Notes: a model not told the origin generated them from the letters alone. A stretch of DNA of 23,728 nt from an uncultured Muribaculaceae bacterium (GCA_910579675.1 CAJTUF010000029.1:1-23728), one strand, 5' to 3'. Shown: positions 15,099 to 22,070, counted from the first letter of the stretch. Made by a program: numbers and translations.

Positions 15099-15680
15099 AT
15101 GAAGCAATCAAAAATTTCCATACGCGCCATTGAAAGCATGGCTCGTAGAGCGGCTAAAGAAGCCGAAGTAAGAAAGACTCTGCAGCTCCCTAAGCAAAGC
15201 AAGGTCTTCAAGAAGCAACCTCACAAATCTCACAAATCCCACAAATCCGTCTTCGAGGCTCAAGTCAAGGCATTCAGAAAGGCTTTGGCTTCTACAATGT
15301 CAGCCGAAGCGTACGTAATTCTGTCTGATAACGACAGTCGCATTGCCGGCAAAGCTACCATCAAAGTCTACAAAGTGGCTGATCTCGAACGTCAGCAAGT
15401 AGAACTTGAAGAATACAATGCGCAACTCGCATCGGGTCGCGATAAAAGCGAAATACCCAAACCGTTTCGAGCACAGGTTGTGGTCATGTATGTGCTTTAT
15501 CCTGACACAATAGCGCAAGACAGACTTGGATCAATCGCCGTATATGGCGATGGCGCTTCAAATAGATGCGCTGCCATCAACAAAAGCGGAGCCATATTTG
15601 GTTTTCCTGTCAGGTATGCCAAGATTGAGATCGGACGTCGTCCGTTCGTGGATGTGTATCTCAAACAAAATCGCGCCTGA
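15099..15680 (+). CDS. Orphan 193-residue protein, AT-richer than its neighbours
   Basis: I do not recognise this protein. It has no signal peptide or membrane helix. The N-terminal 50 residues are strongly basic and include a KSHKSHKS repeat (42-49). A mixed alpha/beta region follows (about 65-190), with hydrophobic strands such as AQVVVMYVLY and a basic, aromatic end. The coding sequence has about 40% GC in a sampled 60 bases (15361-15420), well below the neighbouring genes, and uses many A/T-ending codons, which suggests foreign origin. Its only visible promoter is the one at 14800, upstream of a strong terminator, so expression needs read-through or antitermination. Another ATG at 15095, in a different frame, leads only to a short peptide. 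Nucleic-acid binding through the basic end is a guess. Confidence 0.65.
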   Translation: MKQSKISIRAIESMARRAAKEAEVRKTLQLPKQSKVFKKQPHKSHKSHKSVFEAQVKAFRKALASTMSAEAYVILSDNDSRIAGKATIKVYKVADLERQQVELEEYNAQLASGRDKSEIPKPFRAQVVVMYVLYPDTIAQDRLGSIAVYGDGASNRCAAINKSGAIFGFPVRYAKIEIGRRPFVDVYLKQNRA

Positions 15681-15688
15681 CAAACTTT

Positions 15689-15754
15689 ATGAAACCGACA
15701 AATGAAGAAGTCCTGCTTCGAGCATCTCAGGGAGATTGTTATCGAACAGCATAA
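15689..15754 (+). CDS. Possible 21-residue ORF, sigma-factor-like start
   Basis: An ATG 8 bp after the orphan gene opens 21 codons (starting MKPTNEEVLLRASQGD) before TAA at 15752-15754. The pattern E-x-LL-x-A-x-x-GD resembles the first helix of ECF sigma factors, so this may be the stub of a lost sigma gene. A short real peptide or chance are alternatives. The base composition resembles that of the orphan gene, not of pnp. Confidence 0.25.
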   Translation: MKPTNEEVLLRASQGDCYRTA

Positions 15755-15757
15755 AAA

Positions 15758-15803
15758 AAAATCAATGCGTGGCAGCCCGGCGGGGCAGTCACGCATTGAT
15801 TTT
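15758..15803. terminator. Bidirectional terminator between the orphan gene and pnp
   Basis: AAAATCAATGCGTG (15758-15771) and CACGCATTGATTTT (15790-15803) form a perfect 14-bp stem. On the minus strand a run of T follows, giving a strong terminator for pnp. On the plus strand the T-run is four bases, so it would also stop transcription from the orphan gene, less strongly. Confidence 0.88.
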
Positions 15804-15821
15804 ATCGGTTGGCGCTAAGGC

Positions 15822-18059
15822 TTACTGACGACGCGGACGGCGGTCGCGGGGAGCGTCGCCGTCGCGGCGCGGACGGTCGCTGCGCTCGGGACGGTCGCTG
15901 CGCTCGCGGCGCGGGCGGTCGGCGGGAGCCACATAGCCTTCGGGCTTAGGCAGGAGAGCGCGCATCGACAGGCGGTACTTGCCGCTCTTCTTGTCGATCT
16001 CGATGAGCTTCACCTGCAGCTCGTCGCCCTCCTTGAGGCCGGATGCGGCCATGTCGGGCAGGCGGTCCCACGAGATCTCCGAGATGTGGAGGAGGCCGTC
16101 GCGGTTGGGCATGAACTCAACGAAGGCGCCGAAGTCGAGGATCGAGCGCACCTTGCCGGTGTAGGTCTTGCCCTCTTCGGGGAGCTCCACGATGGCGTTG
16201 ATGAGGCTGAGGGCGCGGTCGATGGCGTCCTTGTTGGGCGCGGCCACCTCGATGTAGCCGTGGTCGTCGATCTCGTCGATCGACACGGTGGCGCCCGAAG
16301 CCTCCTGGATACCCTGGATCACCTTTCCGCCCGGGCCGATCACAGCGCCGATCAGCTCCTTGGGGATGGTCATGGTGACGATGCGGGGCACATTGGGCTT
16401 GTAGTCCTCGCGGGCGGCGGGGATGGTCTGCTCGATGATGTCGAGGATATGGAGGCGGCCGTCGCGTGCCTGGTTGAGGGCGCGCTCAAGCACTTCATAC
16501 GACAGTCCGTCGACCTTGATGTCCATCTGGGTGGCGGTGATACCGTCGCGGGTGCCGGTCACCTTGAAGTCCATGTCGCCGAGGTGATCCTCGTCGCCGA
16601 GGATATCGGAGAGCACTGCATATTTGGGGTTGGCGCCGGTGTCGGTGATAAGACCCATGGCGATACCTGCCACCGGCTTCTTCATCTTCACGCCGGCGTC
16701 GAGGAGCGACAGGGTGCCTGCACACACGGTGGCCATCGACGAGGAGCCGTTCGACTCAAGGATGTCCGACACGATGCGGCACACATAGGGGAAATCGTCG
16801 GGGAACATGCGCTTCAGGGCGCGGTGGGCCAGATTGCCGTGGCCTATCTCGCGGCGGCCTACGCCGCGGGTGGGGCGTGCCTCGCCGGTCGAGAAGGGGG
16901 GGAAGTTGTAGTGGAGCAGGAAGCGCTCGCGGCCCTGGTTGATCACGTCGTCGACAATCTTCTCGTCGAGCTTGGTGCCGAGGGTCACGGTGGCGAGGGC
17001 CTGGGTCTCGCCGCGGGTAAACACTGCCGATCCGTGAGGGCCGGGGATATAGTCCACCTCAGCCCAGATGGGGCGTATCTCGTTGGTCTTGCGGCCGTCG
17101 AGACGCACACCCTCGTCGAGCACGCAGCGGCGCATGGCTTCTTTCTCCACGTCGTGGTAGTAGCGCTTCACCAGAGGGGCTTTCTCGTCGCGCTCCTCTT
17201 CGGGGAGCGATGCGATATAGTCTTCGCAGATGGCGTCAAACGACTCTGCGCGCCAGTGCTTGTCGGCAGAGCCGGTCTTGGCAATGGCATATGCGCGGTC
17301 GTAGCACTTCTCGCGCACGTCGGCGCGGAGGGCTTCGTCGTTGACTTCGTGGCAGTACTCGCGCTTCACGGTCGAGCCTACCTCTTCGGCGAGCTCCATC
17401 TGGGCCTTGCACTGCACGCGGATGGCGTCGTGGGCGGCGCGGAGGGCGGCCAGGAGGTCGGCTTCCGACACTTCGTCCATCTCGCCCTCCACCATCATGA
17501 TGTTGTCGTAGGTTGCGCCTACCATGAGCTCCATGTCGGCGCGTTCAAGCTGCTCGAAGGTGGGGTCGATAACAAATTGGCCATCGATGCGGGCCACTCT
17601 CACCTCGGAGATGGGGCCGTCGAAGGGTATGTCGCTCACGGCGAGGGCGGCCGAGGCGGCAAGGCCGGCGAGTGCGTCGGGCATATCGACGCCGTCGGTC
17701 GAATAGAGGGTCACGTTGACAAAGGTGTCGGCGTGGTAATTGTCGGGGAAGAGGGGTCGAAGCACGCGGTCGACAAGGCGCGAGGTCAGGATCTCATAGT
17801 CCGAGGCGCGCCCTTCGCGCTTCAGGAAGCCGCCGGGAAAACGGCCGAAGGAGGAGAATTTTTCTTTGTATTCAACCTGAAGGGGCATGAAGTCGACCCC
17901 TTCGCCGGCCTCTTTGGCCGTCACTACGGTGGCAAGGATCATCGTGTTGCCCATCCGCAGCTCTACCGCTCCATCGGCCTGCTTTGCCAGCTTGCCGGTC
18001 TCGAGGGTTATCTCGCGGCCGTCGGGCAGGGCGATGGTTTTTTTGAAGGTTTTAAGCAT
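15822..18059 (-). CDS. pnp: Polyribonucleotide nucleotidyltransferase (PNPase)
   Basis: The 745-residue enzyme degrades RNA 3' to 5' using phosphate and can add tails in reverse. It shows the full family order: a first RNase PH domain with FGRFPGGFLKREGR (about 71-84), an alpha-helical linker, and a catalytic second RNase PH domain with FSTGEARPTRG. A KH domain with GPGGK and an S1 domain (GKVRSILDFGAFVEF) follow. A tail of 33 residues (713-745) consists almost entirely of Arg, Asp, Pro, Ser and Glu and contains a duplicated ERSDRP unit. Similar basic tails occur on RNA-processing proteins of this phylum and probably help bind RNA. The codon choice is strongly C-ending, in line with high expression. 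It is transcribed alone, between its own promoter and terminator. Confidence 0.98.
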   Translation of the reverse strand: MLKTFKKTIALPDGREITLETGKLAKQADGAVELRMGNTMILATVVTAKEAGEGVDFMPLQVEYKEKFSSFGRFPGGFLKREGRASDYEILTSRLVDRVLRPLFPDNYHADTFVNVTLYSTDGVDMPDALAGLAASAALAVSDIPFDGPISEVRVARIDGQFVIDPTFEQLERADMELMVGATYDNIMMVEGEMDEVSEADLLAALRAAHDAIRVQCKAQMELAEEVGSTVKREYCHEVNDEALRADVREKCYDRAYAIAKTGSADKHWRAESFDAICEDYIASLPEEERDEKAPLVKRYYHDVEKEAMRRCVLDEGVRLDGRKTNEIRPIWAEVDYIPGPHGSAVFTRGETQALATVTLGTKLDEKIVDDVINQGRERFLLHYNFPPFSTGEARPTRGVGRREIGHGNLAHRALKRMFPDDFPYVCRIVSDILESNGSSSMATVCAGTLSLLDAGVKMKKPVAGIAMGLITDTGANPKYAVLSDILGDEDHLGDMDFKVTGTRDGITATQMDIKVDGLSYEVLERALNQARDGRLHILDIIEQTIPAAREDYKPNVPRIVTMTIPKELIGAVIGPGGKVIQGIQEASGATVSIDEIDDHGYIEVAAPNKDAIDRALSLINAIVELPEEGKTYTGKVRSILDFGAFVEFMPNRDGLLHISEISWDRLPDMAASGLKEGDELQVKLIEIDKKSGKYRLSMRALLPKPEGYVAPADRPRRERSDRPERSDRPRRDGDAPRDRRPRRQ
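15871..15906. repeat. pnp: 18-bp tandem repeat inside the pnp tail
   Basis: GGACGGTCGCTGCGCTCG occurs twice in direct succession (15871-15888 and 15889-15906). Read on the minus strand it encodes the duplicated Arg-Ser-Asp-Arg-Pro unit of the PNPase tail. The copies are identical, so copy number may vary by slippage without breaking the frame (18 = 6 codons). Confidence 0.9.
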
Positions 18060-18113
18060 AAAATCTATTTGTTGCAGCTTGTTTTGTTGTCAGCTTGTAT
18101 AAGTAAATGTGGG

Positions 18114-18147
18114 CAAAGATAGTGTTTTTTTGCCACACTTAGGCCAA
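18114..18147 (-). promoter_or_regulatory. Promoter of pnp
   Basis: On the minus strand TATCTTTG (18121-18114) lies about 55 bp before the ATG. The nearest TTG (18147-18145) is 23 bp upstream, slightly more than the usual spacing. The leader has no clear hairpin. Confidence 0.6.
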
Positions 18148-18164
18148 TTATCTCCCGCCGAGAT

Positions 18165-18208
18165 AAAAAAAGTGCCGTTGCAGCGCGTTTTTCCGCGCCG
18201 CAACGGCA
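18165..18208 (-). terminator. Intrinsic terminator of the SlyD-like gene
   Basis: On the minus strand a 15-position stem (arms 18208-18194 and 18187-18173, TGCCGTTGC with GCAACGGCA at the base, one internal mismatch) closes a 6-nt loop. It is followed by seven T (18171-18165). It lies 27 bp after the gene and just upstream of the pnp promoter. Confidence 0.9.
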
Positions 18209-18234
18209 TTTATGTCAGTCTTCGGGGGCTTGGA

Positions 18235-18819
18235 TCAGTGGCAGCCGCAGCCGTCGCCGCAGCCGTCGCCCTCGCAGCCGCAGCTGTCGCCGTCGCCGCA
18301 ATGGTCGTGGCCGCAACCGCAGCCGCAGCCCTGGGCCGGAGCCAGCTCCTCGGGAGTGGCGTCGCGCACGGCGAGGATGGTGCCCTTGAAGCGGACGTCA
18401 GATCCTGCGAGGGGGTGGTTGAAGTCCATCTTCACGTCGGTGTCGGTCACCTCTTTCACGATGCCCGAGATGCGGAAGCCGTCGGCGGTCATCATGGGAA
18501 GCACGGCGCCCGGCTTCACGGTCTCCTCGTCAAACTTGCCGTCGATCTGGAACACGTCGCGGGGCAGAGTCACCACCTGCTCGGGGTCGGGCATGCCGAA
18601 GGCGTCGGCGGCTTTCACGGTCACGTCAAAGGCGCCACCCTTCTCAAGGCCGTCGATAGCCTCTTCGAGGGGGCGGATCATGCCGCGGGTAACGCCGAAG
18701 ATCACCTTTTCGGGATCCGATGCGTCGGTCTGGTGTACGAGCTCCTCACCGCCGTCGGGGGTGATGCGGTAGAGGTCATAGCCGAGCTCTACATATTTTC
18801 CGGGTTGAATTTTTTCCAT
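18235..18819 (-). CDS. slyD: FKBP-type peptidyl-prolyl isomerase, SlyD-like
   Basis: This 194-residue protein has a split FKBP domain with an inserted flap region, in the manner of SlyD: YDLYRITPDGGEEL, FGVTRGMIRPLEEAIDGLEKG, then the insert, then FNHPLAG-DVRFKGTI. FNHPLAG is the characteristic end of the flap. Such proteins catalyse proline isomerisation and act as cytoplasmic chaperones. The last 32 residues hold nine Cys and three His in Gly/Asp-rich spacing (GCGCGCGHDHC onward). This parallels the nickel-binding tail of E. coli SlyD, which serves metal delivery to hydrogenase. No hydrogenase or urease gene is in the window, so metal storage or buffering is an inference. The gene is monocistronic with a good terminator. 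Confidence 0.92.
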   Translation of the reverse strand: MEKIQPGKYVELGYDLYRITPDGGEELVHQTDASDPEKVIFGVTRGMIRPLEEAIDGLEKGGAFDVTVKAADAFGMPDPEQVVTLPRDVFQIDGKFDEETVKPGAVLPMMTADGFRISGIVKEVTDTDVKMDFNHPLAGSDVRFKGTILAVRDATPEELAPAQGCGCGCGHDHCGDGDSCGCEGDGCGDGCGCH

Positions 18820-18903
18820 GTCGTTATGGGGTGTTTGGGTGTTGTCAGTTGATAATTATGCTTGAGAGATAACAAAAACCATGCCAAAAAGGTTCGGCGC
18901 TCA

Positions 18904-18935
18904 CAAATTTCATTAAAAATATTTGCTGAAATCAA
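18904..18935 (-). promoter_or_regulatory. Possible promoter of the SlyD-like gene
   Basis: On the minus strand TTTG, 21 bp, then GAAATTTG (18911-18904) imperfectly matches the consensus (G instead of T at the first position). It overlaps the plus-strand promoter at 18922-18953, so the two directions may compete. Confidence 0.35.
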
Positions 18936-18953
18936 ATTTACAATTTACCTTTG
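18922..18953 (+). promoter_or_regulatory. Promoter in the AT-rich gap before nadB
   Basis: TTTG at 18922-18925 and TACCTTTG at 18946-18953 are 20 bp apart, a near-perfect match. Transcription should start around 18960 and run into the terminator at 19090-19138, about 80 bp before nadB. Confidence 0.78.
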
Positions 18954-18960
18954 TCAACAA

Positions 18961-19041
18961 ATGGTAATAACAGAGCCTAAGAGATACACTTATTTTTCCA
19001 CTAAAACAGACCTAAAATTATCATCGACAGTAATGCACTAA
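18961..19041 (+). CDS. Possible leaderless 26-residue peptide
   Basis: ATG at 18961 lies 7 bp after the -7 box, at or next to the expected transcription start, and opens 26 codons beginning MVITEPKRYTYFSTK and ending at TAA 19039-19041. The composition is polar and basic, without a signal or membrane segment. It has no run of Asp or other residues that would mark an attenuation leader for NAD synthesis. The ATG position could be coincidence. Confidence 0.3.
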   Translation: MVITEPKRYTYFSTKTDLKLSSTVMH

Positions 19042-19089
19042 CAAAAGAAACATCCCTGTATACACTTGTCTGACCCGCCCGCGGGTCAG

Positions 19090-19138
19090 CACCTCGGAGG
19101 CCGAGTCGCGACGACTGGGCCTCCGTCGGTGTTTTTTT
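19090..19138 (+). terminator. Strong intrinsic terminator before nadB
   Basis: CACC-TCGGAGGCC (19090-19102) pairs with GGCCTCCG-TCGGTG (19118-19131), and the inner part AGTCG-CGA-CGACT extends the helix to a 3-nt loop. Seven T (19132-19138) follow. Confidence 0.9.
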
Positions 19139-19175
19139 ACCCCCTCCGCCGCCCACGCGTGTCAGTTTTTTTATG

Positions 19176-19183
19176 TATTTTTG
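19176..19183 (+). promoter_or_regulatory. -7 element of nadB
   Basis: TATTTTTG matches TAnnTTTG 33 bp before the nadB ATG. No TTG lies about 20 bp upstream. The leader would be about 27 nt. Confidence 0.5.
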
Positions 19184-19216
19184 CCGCCACATTCTTCTTC
19201 ATTATCCGCTACGCAG

Positions 19217-20809
19217 ATGACTCATCAATTCGATTATCTCGTCATCGGCTCCGGCATCGCCGGAATGAGCTTCGCGCTCAAGGCCGCTGCCACCGGTAGG
19301 GTGGCGCTTATCTGCAAGTCTGTCCTCCCCGAGGCAAACACTGCTCTCGCTCAGGGAGGTGTGGCCTCGGTCACCAATCTCGAGGTCGATTGCTTCGAGA
19401 AGCATATCCACGACACTATGGTGGCCGGCGACCGCCTCTCCGACCCCGAGGCCGTGCGCAAGGTGGTCGAGGGCGCGCCCGGGCAGATCAGGCAGCTCAT
19501 CGACTGGGGGGTCGACTTCGACCGCGACCCCGACGGCTCGGGACGCTTCGACCTCCACCGCGAGGGCGGCCACTCGGAGTTCCGCATCCTCCATCACGCC
19601 GACAATACCGGCTTTGAGATCCAGGAGAGCCTTATAAGCCGCGTCCGCGCCTGCCCCGCCATCACGGTATTTGAAAATCATTTTGCCATCGAGATCATCA
19701 CCCAGCACCATCTCGGACGGATTGTCACCCGCCGCACCCCCGACATCACCTGCTACGGCGCCTATATCCTCAACCAGGCCGAGGGGCGCGTCGACACCTT
19801 CCTCGCCCGGGCCACTATCATGGCCACCGGAGGCGTGGGTGCTGTCTACACCACCACCACCAACCCCCTCGTGGCCACCGGCGACGGCATAGCCATGGTC
19901 TACCGCGCCAAGGGCACCGTGCGCGACATGGAGTTTATCCAGTTCCACCCCACGGCTCTCTTCCACCCCGGCGACCGCCCATCGTTTCTCATCACCGAGG
20001 CGATGCGCGGCTATGGCGCTGTGCTACGCAATCTTGCCGGCGAGGAGTTCATGCACAAATACGATCCGCGCCTGAGCCTCGCCCCGCGCGACATCGTGGC
20101 CCGCGCCATCGACAGCGAGATGAAGCAGACCGGCGCCGACCATGTCTATCTCGACGTCACCCACAAAGACCCCGACGAGACCCGCCGCCACTTCCCCAAT
20201 ATCTATGCCAAGTGCCTGAGCCTCGGCATCGACATCACCCGCGACTATATCCCCGTGGCCCCCGCCGCCCACTATCTCTGCGGAGGCATTGCCGTCGACA
20301 CCAACGGCGAGAGCTCCATCCGCCATCTCTACGCCATAGGCGAGTGCTCATGCACCGGTCTCCACGGTGGCAACCGCCTCGCCTCCAACTCGCTCATCGA
20401 GGCGGTGGTCTATGCCGACGCCGCCGCCCGCCATGCCGCCGAGGCCATCGCCCATATCGACTTCCGCACCGATGTGCCCCAGTGGAACGACGAAGGCACC
20501 TCCCACCCCGAGGAGATGGTGCTCATCACCCAGAGCACCCGCGAGGTCAATCAGATCATGAGCACTTATGTGGGCATCGTGCGCTCCAATCTGCGTCTCG
20601 ACCGCGCGTGGAACCGCCTCGACATCCTCTACGAGGAGACCGAGCGCCTCTTCAAGTGCTCAAAGGCCTCGCGCGAGATATGCGAACTGCGCAACATCAT
20701 CAATGTGGGCTATCTCATCATGCGCCAGGCCAAGGAGCGCCGCGAGAGCCGTGGCCTCCACTACACCCTCGACTATCCGCCCCTGCCGCGCCCCGACATC
20801 GAGGCCTGA
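19217..20809 (+). CDS. nadB: L-aspartate oxidase NadB
   Basis: The 530-residue flavoenzyme oxidises L-aspartate to iminoaspartate, the first step of de novo NAD synthesis. NadA then makes quinolinate from it. The FAD fold opens with GSGIAG (11-16), followed by NTALAQGGVA (41-50). Substrate-site segments typical of the fumarate reductase/aspartate oxidase family are present: HREGGHSEFRILHHADNTG in two parts, EFIQFHPTA, ITEAMRGYGAVL, AAHYLCGGIAVD and GGNRLASNSL. The open frame extends back to an unlikely TTG at 19181; I chose the ATG at 19217, just before the FAD strand and after the -7 box. nadA and nadC are not adjacent. A DUF4294 gene follows after 34 bp and is probably co-transcribed. Confidence 0.95.
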   Translation: MTHQFDYLVIGSGIAGMSFALKAAATGRVALICKSVLPEANTALAQGGVASVTNLEVDCFEKHIHDTMVAGDRLSDPEAVRKVVEGAPGQIRQLIDWGVDFDRDPDGSGRFDLHREGGHSEFRILHHADNTGFEIQESLISRVRACPAITVFENHFAIEIITQHHLGRIVTRRTPDITCYGAYILNQAEGRVDTFLARATIMATGGVGAVYTTTTNPLVATGDGIAMVYRAKGTVRDMEFIQFHPTALFHPGDRPSFLITEAMRGYGAVLRNLAGEEFMHKYDPRLSLAPRDIVARAIDSEMKQTGADHVYLDVTHKDPDETRRHFPNIYAKCLSLGIDITRDYIPVAPAAHYLCGGIAVDTNGESSIRHLYAIGECSCTGLHGGNRLASNSLIEAVVYADAAARHAAEAIAHIDFRTDVPQWNDEGTSHPEEMVLITQSTREVNQIMSTYVGIVRSNLRLDRAWNRLDILYEETERLFKCSKASREICELRNIINVGYLIMRQAKERRESRGLHYTLDYPPLPRPDIEA

Positions 20810-20843
20810 CGACCTTTTTACCCTCTCCCGTTGTTATCTATCT

Positions 20844-21479
20844 GTGAATCTCAGAGCTCTCCTTACATATATACTCCTCGCCGCAGCGGCCCTCCCGGCT
20901 GCTGCCGACGACCCCGCCGAGCCCCTCACCGGGCCCGGCGACGGGCGCATGCGCCCCATCCGCGGCTTCTACCGCACCACCATCGACTCCGACACCAATG
21001 TCATGGTGCTCGTCATGAACGAGGTGGCGGTCTATCCGCCCCTCGTGTTCCGCAACAAGAAGGAGGAGGAGTTTTACTGGCGCACCGTCCGCGACGTCAA
21101 AAAAACTCTCCCCTATGCCAAGCTCATCTGCGAGACTCTCCTCGAAACCTACGAGTATATCGAGACCTTCCCCACCCAGAAGGAGCGCGAGGAGTATCTC
21201 AAAGATATGGAAAAGGCCATCTTCGAGCAGTATAAGCCCGTGCTCAAGAAGTTTTCCAAAAATCAGGCCCGCACCCTCATCAAGCTCATCAAGCGCGAGA
21301 CCGACCAGAGCGGCTACTCTATCATCAAGGCGTTTCTCGGATCGTTCCGCGCCGGTTTCTGGCAGACTTTCGGCCGATTTTTCGGCGTGAACCTCCGCGC
21401 CGACTACCGCCCCGACTCCGACCGCCACGACCATATCATCGAGCGGGTGGCTGTGCTCGTCGAGCAAGGGCGCCTCTGA
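20844..21479 (+). CDS. Exported DUF4294 protein
   Basis: This 211-residue protein matches the Bacteroidota-specific DUF4294 family as I recall it, with FRNKKEEEFYWRTVRDVKKT in the middle and FLGSFRAGFWQTFGRFFGVN near the C-terminus. Function is unknown. The frame is open much further upstream, but that part overlaps nadB in another frame and is a shadow. A GTG at 20844 gives a proper signal peptide (MNLRALLTYILLAAAALPAAA), so the mature protein would be periplasmic. No ATG offers an equal start. It lies 34 bp after nadB and is probably in the same operon; the association with NAD synthesis may be chance. Base use is very C-rich on the coding strand, like nadB. Confidence 0.82.
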   Translation: MNLRALLTYILLAAAALPAAADDPAEPLTGPGDGRMRPIRGFYRTTIDSDTNVMVLVMNEVAVYPPLVFRNKKEEEFYWRTVRDVKKTLPYAKLICETLLETYEYIETFPTQKEREEYLKDMEKAIFEQYKPVLKKFSKNQARTLIKLIKRETDQSGYSIIKAFLGSFRAGFWQTFGRFFGVNLRADYRPDSDRHDHIIERVAVLVEQGRL

Positions 21480-21527
21480 CCCCGGCGGCGGCGACGTTTT
21501 GACGCCGCGCCCTCCCTCCGGCCCCGC

Positions 21528-21535
21528 TACCTTTG
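21528..21535 (+). promoter_or_regulatory. -7 element directly before the amidase ATG
   Basis: TACCTTTG ends 7 bp before the ATG at 21543, so the mRNA would be leaderless or nearly so. The closest TTTG upstream (21498-21501) is 26 bp away, longer than usual. Confidence 0.6.
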
Positions 21536-21542
21536 CGGCGCT

Positions 21543-21944
21543 ATGAGACACATCACCACCATCATCATCCACTCAACGGCCACCCCCGCCGGGCGCGACG
21601 TGACCGTTGCCGACATCACCGCTTGGCACCGCCAGCGCGGCTTTGCCACCATCGGCTATCACTTCCTTATCGGCCTCGACGGCACCATCCATCCCGGGCG
21701 CCCCATCGCGCAGGTCGGGGCCCACTGCCGCGGCCACAACGCCCACTCCATCGGCATCGCCTACGCAGGGGGCGCACGCGCCGATTGCCGCACTCCCGCC
21801 GACACCCGCACCCCCGCCCAGCGTGCCGCCCTCCGCCTCCTCATATCCCGCCTCCGGGAGCGGTTTCCGGGCGTAAAAGTGTGCGGACACCGCGATTTAG
21901 CCCCTACCGGGTGCCCCGGATTTGATGTTTTTGCCGATATTTGA
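21543..21944 (+). CDS. Small N-acetylmuramoyl-L-alanine amidase (Amidase_2 / T7 lysozyme type)
   Basis: The 133-residue protein is a minimal zinc amidase that cuts the bond between muramic acid and L-alanine in peptidoglycan. The zinc ligands are H10 (IIIHST), H116 (GHRD) and C124 (TGCPGFD), spaced as in T7 lysozyme. Y39 in GYHF is the conserved catalytic Tyr. T122 stands where T7 lysozyme has a Lys, as in some peptidoglycan-recognition proteins. There is no signal peptide. Similar proteins occur as endolysins in Bacteroidales prophages, but no holin, portal or tail gene is near. It could be a domesticated phage gene or a recycling enzyme. The start is directly after the -7 box. Confidence 0.88.
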   Translation: MRHITTIIIHSTATPAGRDVTVADITAWHRQRGFATIGYHFLIGLDGTIHPGRPIAQVGAHCRGHNAHSIGIAYAGGARADCRTPADTRTPAQRAALRLLISRLRERFPGVKVCGHRDLAPTGCPGFDVFADI

Positions 21945-21963
21945 AAAATTTTTATTACCTTTG
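21931..21963 (+). promoter_or_regulatory. Promoter of the secreted protein gene
   Basis: TTG at 21931-21933 and TACCTTTG at 21956-21963 are 22 bp apart. It overlaps the end of the amidase gene. The leader of about 100 nt is AT-rich near the ATG and has no marked hairpin. Confidence 0.68.
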
Positions 21964-22070
21964 GGCCGGAATCTACCCGAAACAATCAGCCGCTCCCGGT
22001 TGTTGCGCTTTCGGATCGTTCTCTCTTATCCCCGAAAAAACTAAAAAAACATATACACTCAACTCAGCTC

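Larger units (their letters stand above)
18960..19138 (+). ncRNA. Short transcription unit of about 180 nt before nadB
   Basis: A strong promoter and a very stable intrinsic terminator delimit a short unit in the 397-bp gap 18820-19216. Its first 110 nt are AT-rich with little structure. The end has a TGACCCGC/GCGGGTCA hairpin (19071-19088) and then the terminator. It may be a small RNA, an mRNA for the 26-codon ORF at 18961, or a leader that attenuates nadB. nadB has its own -7 box downstream, which weakens the last option. Confidence 0.5.

Noticed and set aside
16086..18122. 678-codon open frame on the plus strand opposite pnp
   Set aside because: It is the antisense of a highly conserved gene with strong C-ending codon bias, which removes stop codons on the other strand. 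The translated sequence is His/Gly/Val-rich and has no recognisable domain.
20568..20843. Upstream extension of the DUF4294 frame into nadB
   Set aside because: The extension overlaps nadB in another frame and is low-complexity. The GTG at 20844 yields a proper signal peptide.
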